NCBI RefSeq assembly: GCF_010093535.1
Contig: NW_022985169.1
Span: 1,320,879 to 1,384,878, forward strand
Reading direction: 5' to 3'
Length of the DNA stretch: 64,000 nucleotides
Source of the DNA: Lindgomyces ingoldianus
Taxonomy: Eukaryota > Ascomycota > Dothideomycetes > Pleosporales > Lindgomycetaceae
The position numbers and the translations under genes were made by a program. Every line of letters begins with the position of its first letter. Position 1 is the stretch's first letter. Under the pieces are notes generated by a model. That model searched no databases. It had not been told where the DNA came from and saw only the letters and a list, made by a program, of their open reading frames with translations. Positions 54,448 to 64,000 of this stretch are shown piece by piece.

Positions 54448-55203
54448 GTCGCCGCGAGGCTGGTGGTATTGCTGCTGCCCTTCGAACCGGTGGTTCTTCT
54501 CAGACTTCTCTAGGGTGCCCTCCACCTTGTCGGTTGTTGGGGGATGCGGGCGGTTGGTCGAGTGCCGCGGGGGTGAATTTGATTTCTTGAGGCGACGTTG
54601 TCGGATGCTGAGGGCGAAAGACTAACGAGTGCGCGGGAGGCTTGAAGAACAGGCGATCTCAGTTGTATTTAAGCAAGTAGAAAGACGCTCGCGGAATGCG
54701 CATTGGGAGAAGGGAGGGCAAGTTCGGTGAGGGAGAGAGGCGTGGCGTGGTGGAAGCAGCAGACCCAAGGATAGGAGAAGTGCTGAAAAGCGGCTGTCCT
54801 TGGTTGTGGCTGATGATTCGCGCTCATTGACGGCCACACAAGGGCTGCGACCGGGGACAGGAGGCGGGCGGAGAGAGGGTGGAAAGAGGACGGCAAATTC
54901 CGGCAAGCCAAGCCCCAAAGACATCCGAACGGAACGAAACACCCACCCCAACAACTACTACGACCACGACCATCTTTTGCACGGCAGCCCTCACCCCGCT
55001 CACTGTCGCATTGCTGATTCACAGCTATTGCTGATTTTCTCCCCTAAATGTCGGTGCGGTCACAGGCTCGCTCTCTCACTTCCTGCACCCAGCTTCCACG
55101 CCACCTATTTGGGAGGTCTCCGTCCCCACAGAAACACTAAGACGCCCACGTCAACCGCGGATTATACCCAACACTCAACAGCTTACGCCAGGCGCTGTCC
55201 CCC
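54448..55203. promoter_or_regulatory. Divergent promoter region, mannosyltransferase / PAT1
   Basis: The 756 bp between the divergent start codons hold both promoters. Several antisense frames (for example 54622-54954 and 54669-55022, minus) have no domain support. A C-rich stretch lies near 54870-55050. Confidence 0.5.
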
Positions 55204-57882
55204 ATGTCGTTCTTCGGCTTCGACGCCATGCTGGCCCGCGACCGAGGCCACTCTGCTAGTGCGCCCGGCTTTGGTCAGACTCCGGACGCCTTTGCTGGCC
55301 TTGGTGGGGGTGTTGCTGGAGATGACGATGCGTATGTCGCGCCAAGGGCATGAGCAAATGACCTGCTAAACCTGCTTGACAGTATTGACTTTGAGGACAC
55401 CTACGACGGCCTAGGTGACGGCCTCGACGAGACCGACGACGCCTTCAATGACGATACCTTTGGTGGAGGCCCCGCCTCCCAGCAGAGCGTTGGAAAGGAC
55501 TTTGATTTCGCCGGTCAAACCTCCAAAATTGCCCACACTCTCCAGGAGGAGCAGATGCTCTATCAAACGCAGCAGCCTCCGTCCCACCAACAAAGGCCCC
55601 CTCCACCGAAGCCCTCGAAGCCTGCTAGGACCGGCTACGAGAGCTACCATGACCCTAACTACATCCCACAGCTGGAAGCAAGGGCAGACATCTGGGGACT
55701 CAAGCCCAAGCACCCGGTTCCCGCGAAGCAACCCGAGAACCAAGCACCGCCGCCTCCGCAACCAGCTAAAAAGATGATGAGTCTGGAAGAGGTCGAGGCC
55801 ATGATACGTGCTCAGACCTTGCAACACGAAGAGCCTGCTCCTGTCCTGATCCAGCCTCAGCAGGCCCAGCCGCCACCTCTTCCCGTGCATCCTCACCAGC
55901 AAGTCCCCCATAGCCAACCCCATTTCCCTGGAATTCCAGGTCAAGGCCAATTCGTGCCCCAGATCCTGCAACGCCCGCAGCAGCCTCAGCAGCCTCAACA
56001 ACCACAACATGCGCAGCAGCATGGTCCTCATCAGAGGTCCGGATCGAGGCATCAACAAGTACACGCCGAACTGCCAGGTCATTCCGTCCAAGCCCCGCCC
56101 GTTCATCATCCCACTATTCTGCAAAGACAGAGGCCTCCCCCAAATGAACCTTCAATCCAACAACATAGACATGCACCACCGCAGCCTACTGCGCAGAGAC
56201 CGGCTTCTCAGCCTAGACAGATTTTGCAGAACCCGAGCCGTCTTTCCGGACAGGGCCAGCCCATGGCCCAACCAGGGCCTCCGGCTTCTCGAGGTCCCGC
56301 TCCCGGGCACAGTCGCGGACCCTCCTACCCCTCAATGGTGGTTACAAATCCCGAACAACTGCTCCATCTTTCAAAAGAGGAACGTGAAGCATTCCTCGCA
56401 GAAGATGCCAAACGCGCCAAGCGCAACCACAAAATCGCCTTGTTGTCAAAGGACAACGGCCTAATGACCCCACAAGATAAGAATTTCATTACCCGAATCC
56501 AATTACAACAGTTGATGACCGCGACTGGCAATCTTAATGAGCAAACACCGGAGGCGGCAATCGCGGAAGACTTCTATTATCAGGTGTTCAGCCAGATTCG
56601 TGGCGCTCTACGACAGACGCCCCACCAACCAGCCAGCCAATTTGCTCAGACGTATCTCTTCCAGACGAACGGTAGATACGGCCCTGGCCGTAGACACGGA
56701 CGAGGTGCAGACAATCACATGCAGCGTATGGAGCAACAAGTCCAGCGAGCCGTTGAAGCAGCCAAGGCCAAACCCAAGGCAAAACAGCTTACCATCGAAG
56801 GTAGCCTCGGAAAGATATCATTCAGCAATTCGAAGACTCCTAGGCCGTTGTTGAGTATGAAGAGGCCTGAGTCAACTGACAAGCAGCCTAGCAAGCCACA
56901 CAAGGTGTCTGTTGCGGATCGAACAGAGACACTACGAAACATCGAGAATGTGTACATGACCCTGATGCACATGGAAGACCATGAACGAACCTTGCCAGCC
57001 CCAATCAATCAAGACAGCGACCCGGAAGCCATTCAAAGGCATATGGAATGGCGGACGAAGATTGAGACCTTGCACAAGAAGCTTTGGGATGACATCAAGA
57101 TCATGGAGCCAATCAATCCAAAGTGAGTCTCAATTATGTCGTCCTGAAAATCCTTTTACTTACCCTACAGTCCTCTAACGCCACATCCGTTCATCGCCAT
57201 TCTATCCCACGCTAAAGGCAAGAAAGCCATCCCTCGCATTTTCCGCCACATCGATGAGCAAGAACGCATCACTATTCTTACCATGGTCGTTATTCATCTT
57301 GATAAGCTCAACGTCGTCTCCCATGGCATCGCAACACCAGAAGAACCCTTGTCACCCGCTCTCCGCGATGAGATCGAACTCTTCCTCCACTCTGTCGTGC
57401 CCCCTCTCTATGCTCACATCTTCGAATCGCCGCTCAACATCATCATCGGTCTCCTAGGTCTCATCCTAGAACGTAACAATGTGCACGTGGTCGCACGCAC
57501 CAAAATCGGCATGTCCCTTCTCATCATGCTCATTTCCCGCGCCGAGCTTCTCAAGCAACCCCCTGAGATCAACGTCGTCGATTGGGAGAATTGGACCGAG
57601 CTCTACAACCGCCTGTTTGATGCCGTCGAGCCTATCCTTCCCTTGATCTTCCCCGGCTCCATTAATGATACTGATGATATGTACGTTTGGCAGTTCTTAG
57701 CCGCAATGGGTGTTGGCGCAAGCCCAGAGCAGCAGCAGAGATTAGTCATTGGAGTCAAGGATCGCGTCATGGAGACCGTTGGTGTTAGCAAAGCATTGCC
57801 GCCTGAGATGGCGGGGGCGAGGCTGGCGAATGTAAATCTCTTCATGCGGGCTATTGGTTTGGATGTTGAGTTACTTGGATGA
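55204..57882 (+). CDS. PAT1: Deadenylation-dependent mRNA-decapping factor PAT1
   Basis: P-body scaffold that links the Lsm1-7 ring, Dhh1 and the Dcp1/2 decapping enzyme to deadenylated mRNA. 859 residues in three exons: 55204-55331, 55383-57122, 57171-57882. The N-terminus (MSFFGFDAMLARDRGHS, then DDDAIDFEDTYDGLGD after the first splice) is the conserved PAT1 start. The next 300 residues are Pro/Gln-rich and disordered, with the short motif MSLEEVEAMIRAQT. The Pat1 middle region has HLSKEEREAFLAEDAKRAKR, DKNFITRIQLQQLMTA, and DFYYQVFSQIRGA. The C-terminal alpha-alpha superhelix that binds Lsm2-3 includes NPLTPHPFIAILSHAKGKKA, IPRIFRHIDEQERITIL and IIIGLLGLILERNNVHVVAR. Length is close to yeast Pat1 (796). 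Divergent from the mannosyltransferase gene. Confidence 0.95.
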
Positions 57883-60625
57883 AATCTGGTCTACGAGCAA
57901 AAAAAACTAAAACGAATTGACGACCTCACTTGCTAAAGGCATTCAGAAGAGGAGGAGGGTGTTTGTACGATGCAGTGACGGGACCGTAGAAGCCGTTGTC
58001 GATTCCCTGGTCGGGCGTTCCACGGCACCTTTCTTGGCTGCTCTGCACGCTAGGAGAAAATCTATTTGGGAAGAATGATAGACATGCATCAAGGGCCATG
58101 AGAGTTGACGAGTATCGAAGTGCGGTTATGGAATGGATATTGTGGGCTTTGGGCACAGGCAGACACATACCATTTTGCCTTCTCATATTTCTAAAGAGGG
58201 GTCTTGTAGTTTAGGTAGATACGTGCGTTAGTGAGAGCGAGGGGTGCATTCTGGACTGGACTCTACAAGACAAAAAGTTTTCTTATGGTCTTCGGCTTCA
58301 TCTTGTGTGGTTGTTGCAAACGAGGTATTTCTAGCGGGAAGCTAGTCACATCCGGGGAGAGGCATGTGTTTGAGCTCAACCTCAGGTTTCATCCTCTCAG
58401 GAGATGATTTTACAATTCCTATCATTGTCATGTCATCCAATACACTCTCTCCCAAACATAACCTAGGCGCTGGACATATTTCGCTGCAGCGTCGTCGCGA
58501 CCCATCTATACCCAAAATACCCAGTATCTCCGATGTCTAAAATATGAAGGACAAGGCGGTCTAACCCCCATTTCCATAGATAGAAAGTGGCATGGTGTGA
58601 GAGAAGCACATCTGAGACACAGGAGAACCATCTATTTGTGGGGAAACTTGACCTGAGGGTAGATGTACGTAAGCAAGCAGAACCTGAGGCACAAACTCCT
58701 GGATCTTGATCTGGGATTGATGGGAGAGTGGTGGAGATGGTGGCGTTCGTAGGCGTTCGATGGAGGAAACATATGAGTTAAGGAAGGTTCATTTTATAGA
58801 TCTTTATGCGACAATATTACTTGGTTTGAAAACATAGCGCAAAACACAGGGAAGAGGCGCAAGTTGGCGGAGGATGAGCATGCACTTTTTGCTTGGGGCT
58901 TGTGTTTGGCGGAAATACTTTCTTGGATGACTAGGCTGTCATTGCTTGTTAATGCCTTGGTGGCCGTGTATCGTAGCCTTGTTTTTGAGGTTGAGTGAGG
59001 ATGAGGAATGGAGGACTCAGCCGCTTCCTTCTCCGCGAGAGTCAATGCAATTGTCCGCAAATACATCTCTGTTAAGTTCATATCAAATTGCATTCAGATC
59101 CGCGCGAGCGTTCTGTACGCACTCGAGGCGGCGAGTATGAGACGTAGGGCTCTATTTGAGATTTCAATTATCTTTGCTGTCAAATAAGAAGCTCCCAATT
59201 GCCATGCGCCTTCAGCTTGAAGTATCTCGAGTCTCAATTGCAAGGCGCCCAGTCCAGTTAGCGTTCGGCTGCTGTCTACCGGCTTCTGCAAGGACTCGTA
59301 TCCGAGTTCCGGTTTCCCAATTTTAGAGGGGCCGAATTATATACTGTACAAAGCACTCCTAGAGGCTGAGGATGTTTCTGAGACGCTGTCTACTGAGAGC
59401 TTCCCGGAGAACAAGCATGCGTCCGTTTACCGAAACGCGCTCTCACGGCTTCGAAACAAGGTGGTGAGAGTACGAGTTTCGTTCTGCGCACTCTGGCGAG
59501 CCATGCTATAAACGATCTCGAGGGGAGGCGCCGTGTGCTGCACGTGAAACATGTTCCTGAGACTTTGGAACGTGTGACGAGTTGGGACAGGAGATAAGCT
59601 TTGTGATTTGCGGGGAGGACCGCCATGGCTTCAAACAACCACAGGGCTGGTCAGTTGCGGTTATGTTACGGCATTTGGAAGGGGTGGACGGGGCTAACTG
59701 GCGGCGGGTTTCGCATCGTCCAGCTATGACAAGGCCAAGTGGGCTGGTGTTGAAGATTTGAAGCGCTGTTGCGCTTCTGAAACACGACGAGCATCGGCCT
59801 CGTCACCCGCCAACCAATGCCCACACTGACCTCCCCAAAACTCCTCAACGCCAGAGGCTTTTCTCACACAGTACGCGTTGCAGGCCCACCAGCCAGAATA
59901 GATCCTGTCGGCAAAAGCTCTGTTCGAAGGTCTCCAATCATCCTTCGCTATGCGGACCCCAATTGCTTGAAGAGGCAGCGAGCTAACTGGATTGGGGATT
60001 TTTTCAATGTCAAAGGCAGTCTATCCCAGCATCCGCCACCGACGGCTAAGCCTGATCCACGCACGTATGGTTTGCAATGGTGGCACACGCCGTCCTACGT
60101 TTGGACGGGAGGCACTTTGTCTTGCAGCACCTTTTGTGTCGCCGCGCGGACCCGCTGGAGTGGTGCACACCGACCGCAGTTCCAGGCTTAGAAGAATTTC
60201 TCATATACAATGTGTTGAGATGCGCCGGTTGGTTCATGCAAATCTTGCATCTCGGGCATTCTTGGCTCTTCTTCAGTTTCACCGGCTCGTCATCTTCCCT
60301 TTCCCATCCTGTTCCCAATTCCTTCCATTCTCTTTTTCCGTTTACACACCCTTCTTTTAACACTGATTGTTCCCCGCTGAGCGTGTGGTTTGTTGTTCCT
60401 TCATCCCTCTCTCCTAGGCCGAGCCTTTTTGTTCTCTTCTTGTTATTTGATTTGAGGGAGCAGTAGCTGTAGCGGACTACTCTGTACTTGTCCTCTTCTC
60501 TCCCTCAAGACCTTCTTTCATTCCCGTCGATATTTATTCCACAGACCATTTCCCCTCATTCTCGGAGAACTCGGCGATTAACATTCCATAATCGTCACGG
60601 CTGCCGGTCAGCATATTAGCCCAAG
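57883..60625. other. Long intergenic region upstream of the aspartic protease
   Basis: 2.7 kb with no recognisable gene. The left part holds the PAT1 3' UTR. Frames of 60-130 codons (59817-60191 plus, 60077-60466 plus, 58794-59093 minus) have no family match. From about 60240 to 60560 the plus strand is T- and C-rich, like a fungal promoter or 5' UTR. A CACGTG palindrome lies at 59539. The length suggests a large regulatory region for the secreted protease. Confidence 0.4.
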
Positions 60626-62061
60626 ATGCCTTCACTCCGCCTCTTCTTCCTTTTCACTCTTTTAGCAGCCATAGTACTTGCTGCACCTGCTCCAGCCAAG
60701 AAGAGAAACTTGAACAAACGATCGTTTAAAGTCCCAAGGAGCCTAAACCCGGCTCATCCCAGAGGGCTCAACGGAATGGACGCTATGAGGAAGGTGTATA
60801 GCAAGTATGGATGGGGTTTCATTGCGGCCGAGAAGAACAAGAAGCCCGGCGCGAAGGCTACTCCTGAACAGCCCAAGATCAACGCTGGGAACAGTACCGG
60901 GAATGGTACTGGAACTGTTGCTGCGAACCCAGAGCAGAACGCGGCGCTTTTCTTGTCTCCCGTCAACATTGGCGGGCAAACTTTGAACCTCGATTTTGAT
61001 TCAGGTTCTTCTGATCTGTAAGGAAGCCAACTGCCACCCATGCTTGTCTCATCAACCAAACTGATAACGTATTCAGCTGGGTCTTCAGCACTCAACTCCC
61101 CAAAAACGCGATTGGCCAACACGCAGCTTTTGATCCCCAGAAATCTAACACCTTCAAACTGATGCAAGGCTCACAATTCTCCATTTCTTATGGAGATGGG
61201 TCTGGCGCTGCTGGTCTTGTTGGTACGGAAACAGTTGATATTGGTGGCGTCAGTGTTACGAACCAAGCTGTTGAAATTGCGACCGCAGTCTCTCAATCTT
61301 TCGTTCAGGACACCAACACCGATGGGCTTGTTGGTCTTGCGTTCAGCAAGCTTAATACAGGTATGTAATTGTCGAGTTACACCGTCTTATATCCCCTCTT
61401 CTGGTCTGAAATCAATCCCCATAAACGCCCTCTAACACATCTCCCAGTGAACAATGGCCAACAAAAGACTCCCCAAAAGACCTTCTTCGACAACGTAATG
61501 CCCAATCTCGACCAACCCGTCTTCACCGCTGACCTAGCCGCTGACGGCTCTGGCACGTACGAGTTCGGCCGGATTGATAACACAAAGTTCACTGGCCAGA
61601 TGGCATGGATCCCCGTCAACGCCAGTTCCGGCTTCTGGCAATTCGACTCGGCGAAATTCGCTGTCGATGGCAAAGTCCAGAACAACCCTACTGCCTCAAA
61701 GGCCATCGCTGACACCGGAACCTCCCTTCTCCTCGTTGACCAAGGCGTCGCTGAGGCCTATTACTCCAAGGTCCAGGGCGCGCAGAATAACGCCCAGGTT
61801 GGTGGCTTTATCTATCCGTGTAGTGCGAAATTACCGGATATGGCGGTTGCCATTGGTGCGGATTACATGGCTGTTATCCCTGGGAGCCAAATCACTTTTG
61901 CGCAGGTCGATCAGGCGAATACTACCTGCTTTGGAGGTGTGCAAGGAAATGGCGGCGCGGGTCTGCAAATTTACGGCGATACAATGTTTAAAGCGCAGAT
62001 TGTGGCGTTTAATGGTGGAAACCAGTCGCTGGGTTTCGCACCGAAGAAGGGAATTCAGTAA
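60626..62061 (+). CDS. Secreted A1-family aspartic protease (penicillopepsin/endothiapepsin-like)
   Basis: Pepsin-type endoprotease for acidic extracellular digestion, 429 residues in three exons: 60626-61017, 61077-61360, 61448-62061. Signal peptide MPSLRLFFLFTLLAAIVLA, then a basic propeptide with Lys-Arg sites (KKRNLNKRSFKVPR). The first active-site loop is formed across intron 1: LDFDSGSSDL-WVFSTQLP, so the catalytic Asp is in DSGS instead of the commoner DTGS. The flap is QFSISYGDGSGAAGLVGTET, and the second active-site loop is KAIADTGTSLLLVD. The disulfide pair is YPCSAKLPDM / NTTCFGG. The C-terminus LQIYGDTMFKAQIVAFNGGN, then QSLGFAPK, is canonical. Ser for Thr after the first Asp is tolerated in fungal pepsins, so activity is likely. 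There is no GPI signal; the enzyme should be released. Confidence 0.95.
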
Positions 62062-62475
62062 TTCCGTTGTAGTCTTGCGGGTGTGAGGAGTGGGGGCCTC
62101 CTAGGGTCAATGGGGGAACTTGTATATATTTTCTATTTCCTTGATCTTTTGGGATGAGACTTATCTCTCATTTTGGAAAGGGAAGACGAATGGATGGGAC
62201 TGAAACATATGAATGACAGAACGACAGTATTCTCACGCACCTCCCTTTAATAAGCTGGGCTGGGCTGGGCTACATATCCGCATGATAGAGAATAGATCTT
62301 CGATCTGAGCACATCAGCACTACATCACGCTATTAAAATTCCCTACAGCTCATATTCAAACCCCTAGCGTGCCTGTGAATATATAATTGAGAAATATCAA
62401 CAGTTAACGTCCCCCCCTGCGTGCCGGAAAACCCACCGTGCCGCAAAATATGAGGGGTACTTTGACTTTAATCAA
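62062..62475. other. 3' flank of the protease gene
   Basis: Probable 3' UTR and spacer. A short (GGGCT) tandem run occurs around 62254-62270. No gene is seen. Confidence 0.45.
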
Positions 62476-62760
62476 CTATAACTCTACACACACGTTAAGC
62501 TTCACTAAAATTATGTATAAATAATGTACTGTAGCTATTTTTAAAGAGATAGGGCGCCTCTTACTTATAAATTACATTTGCATTATCGCCTTCGCGCCTA
62601 ATTTGCAGAGAGCCTCTTTCTATAGCATGACAGAGTTCCTTCTCTATAGCGCCACTATTAAGCTCTTACTACTCTATAATACTTATAAACAGTCTTATTA
62701 AGCCCTAGAACCTTGCTATAATGCTAAGAAGTTCCTATTAGCCTTGTGCCTACTGTCGCG
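62476..62760. other. AT-rich relic DNA, probable RIP product of an old repeat
   Basis: The sequence is full of TA steps (TACTTATAAA, CTCTATAATACTTATAA) with no surviving frame, in contrast to the GC-balanced protease gene. This look is typical of RIP-mutated transposon copies in Pezizomycotina. I cannot name the element. Confidence 0.45.
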
Positions 62761-63115
62761 CACAAATTCACGCAAGGCCGCTACCCTAGTCGGTACTTCT
62801 GATCGAACTAGCCACCGATTTCGGCTAGTGTAAAACAACCCCGCACCTACATAATCATCGCTGTGTAATTTATTTGTGATAACTGTTAAGGCTGTGGCTG
62901 TGCAATATCTTGGCGGTAAGGCTGACTCAGCCCTACAGCCTTGCGATCTCCACTCAACCTTAGCCATGCCTCCAGTTAACCAACTCAACGCTCTGAAAAC
63001 ACCTACAGAATTCGCCACCTTACAAGGTCCTGGCCGGAGCGGGTCGGCCGTCCTCCCTGCTTGTGGTGGCAACGTGCAGTGTCACATTTCCTAGATTACC
63101 GTTAGATGTCATTTG

Positions 63116-63400
63116 CTAAGCATGCTTACACAGCTCATGCCCTTCCACTTTGGCACTAGCTTGATATTCTACAAGTAAAGCAGCACCAATACCTATCTCC
63201 ATGTTCTCTATCTGCCACTAAGTTAATGTTTCAAGCGACAACTCTGTGTCCAGGTAATGACCGCCAAGGATCTGTTTGCGCAACTGAAAGCATGTTTCCA
63301 TCAATAAGATGGCCTCCTCGTGATGGTTTTGGGACTTGAGTGTGAACGCGAGATTACCGATAGCCATTAAAGTGCTCAAATGCTCCTTCCGAAGCACCCT
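63116..63400 (-). pseudogene. Kinesin-light-chain-type TPR gene relic
   Basis: On the minus strand RVLRKEHLSTLMAIGNLAFT, then LKSQNHHEEAILLMETCFQL and RKQILGGHYLDT, is a good TPR_10/kinesin-light-chain repeat (consensus HPxTLxxxxNLAxxYxxQGxxxEAxxLxxxxLxxRxxxLGxxHPDT). A TAG stop at 63215-63217 follows ETLT, and the same frame then goes on with WQIENMEIGIGAALLVEYQA, SAKVEGHELC to a second stop. The upstream 60 codons show no repeats. TPR arrays like this form the sensor end of many fungal NLR-like proteins. The stop, the short length and the AT-rich surroundings point to a broken gene. Confidence 0.6.
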
Positions 63401-63676
63401 CTCATGTCCATCACTTGCACCTCCAGCTCTTCGGCCTCCTTTCATCGCCCCGCAAGCATTGTTGCTTTTGACTACGCGGCCGGAGATTTTTAGAAGGTGA
63501 GTGTATAGCATCGATTCTTTGTTAAATAACATAACAAAGAGATTGACGACTACATTAACCCTAGGCCCTAAAGCGACCAAACTGAGTACTAGCAGCGGTC
63601 ACATCATACATACAATATGGCCGAGACTCCATCACGTGCACCACGTGTCGTGACAGGGCGATGAAGAATAAAAAGA

Positions 63677-63781
63677 TTGCAGCATTTCGACCACGGCCTT
63701 GTATCCTCTAATCTTCGCCCTTGATAGCGGAATCCGACTGTCCTTTCTCATCCAATCGATGTCGACCTTACCCGTGCCCAA
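63677..63781 (-). pseudogene. Ankyrin-repeat gene fragment
   Basis: Minus-strand codons spell LGTGKVDIDWMRKDSRIPLS, then RAKIRGYKAVVEMLQ, one near-complete ankyrin repeat of the fungal NLR type (consensus GKVDxDxKDxxGRTPLSxAAENGHEAVVKLLL). The frame (63632-63844) lacks a sensible start, and the rest does not match. It lies 275 bp upstream, on the same strand, of the TPR relic. Both may come from one broken gene or from nested insertions. Confidence 0.5.
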
Positions 63782-63890
63782 GTAAGAGCCTCGCCACCGC
63801 CTCGTGCCCAAGTTGCTTCGCTCGACGTATTGGCGTCTAGACATAGTTTCAGAAGAGGGGATCTACTAAGGGACGGATTCGCTCACAGCC

Positions 63891-64000
63891 TATAACAACC
63901 AGAGACGCGAGGGTTAACTGCCAACTCCATAGAGACATGCGCCAAGCTCGGGGTCGGTTCACTTACGTACTATAACAACCAGAGACGCCAGGGTTAGCTG
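63891..64000. repeat. Imperfect 80-bp direct repeat reaching the window edge
   Basis: A 30-bp core (TATAACAACCAGAGACGC, then about GAGGGTTAACTG) occurs at 63891-63920 and again at 63971-64000 with two mismatches. The 20-25 bp in front of each copy are also similar (GGACGGATTCGCTCAC versus GGTCGGTTCACTTAC), giving an 80-bp period. The array may continue beyond the window. Confidence 0.8.

Noticed and set aside
59817..60191. 124-codon plus-strand frame upstream of the protease
   Set aside because: No domain or family match, and it lies in probable promoter or 5' UTR DNA.
63840..64000. 80-bp repeats as further ankyrin units
   Set aside because: The translation has stops in every frame and only faint similarity; an ankyrin unit would have a 99-bp period.

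Overview
The window is nuclear DNA of a filamentous ascomycete (Pezizomycotina). The evidence is many spliceosomal introns of about 45-60 nt with GTAHGT-type donors and CTAAC-like branch sites, a HET-domain gene, a fungal STAND-type N-terminal domain gene, an AA9 lytic polysaccharide monooxygenase, a Zn2Cys6 nitrate-type regulator, a KRE2/MNT1 mannosyltransferase and a fungal sulfite reductase beta subunit. The gene mix suggests a plant-associated or saprotrophic lineage. Leotiomycetes would fit, but I cannot prove the class from sequence alone. I found no rRNA, convincing tRNA or CRISPR array.

Layout, left to right. 0-11 kb: the 3' part of a vacuolar Ca2+/H+ exchanger, a Rad5/Rad16-type SNF2 helicase with a RING finger, and a NirA/NIT4-like regulator. 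11-13.4 kb: a degenerate tract with AT-rich stretches, a short tandem repeat and a decayed ankyrin-repeat gene. 13.4-22.7 kb: a large disordered protein, RAD18, the NEDD8-E1 regulatory subunit ULA1 and ribose-5-phosphate isomerase (RKI1), with ULA1 and RKI1 divergent. 23-27 kb: an F-box-like protein and a secreted AA9 LPMO. 28.5-34.4 kb: a divergent pair made of a STAND-type N-terminal-domain protein and a HET-domain protein, the best candidate here for a self/non-self recognition or cell-death locus. 34.8-41.3 kb: FAD synthetase and sulfite reductase beta, divergent. 41.9-49.5 kb: the wybutosine enzyme TYW1, a fungal-specific protein of unknown function and a TauD-type dioxygenase, all on the minus strand. 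49.5-53 kb: a long stretch without a convincing gene. 53-57.9 kb: a KRE2-type mannosyltransferase divergent from PAT1. 60.6-62.1 kb: a secreted A1 aspartic protease. 62.1-64 kb: AT-rich relic DNA with decayed TPR and ankyrin fragments and an imperfect 80-bp direct repeat at the window edge.

Functional threads. Sulfur: FAD synthetase, sulfite reductase and a possible sulfonate/taurine dioxygenase lie within 15 kb and could act in one route (sulfonate to sulfite to sulfide, with flavin supply). DNA damage tolerance and ubiquitin-like signalling: a Rad5-like protein, RAD18 and ULA1 lie within 19 kb. Secreted degradation: AA9 and the aspartic protease. Non-self recognition: the STAND-N/HET pair, with decayed ankyrin and TPR relics of the same broad repertoire near both ends.

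Exon structures were worked out by hand. For every multi-exon gene the summed exon length is a multiple of three and the joined frame restores conserved family motifs. Starts remain uncertain for RAD18, RKI1 and the F-box-like gene.
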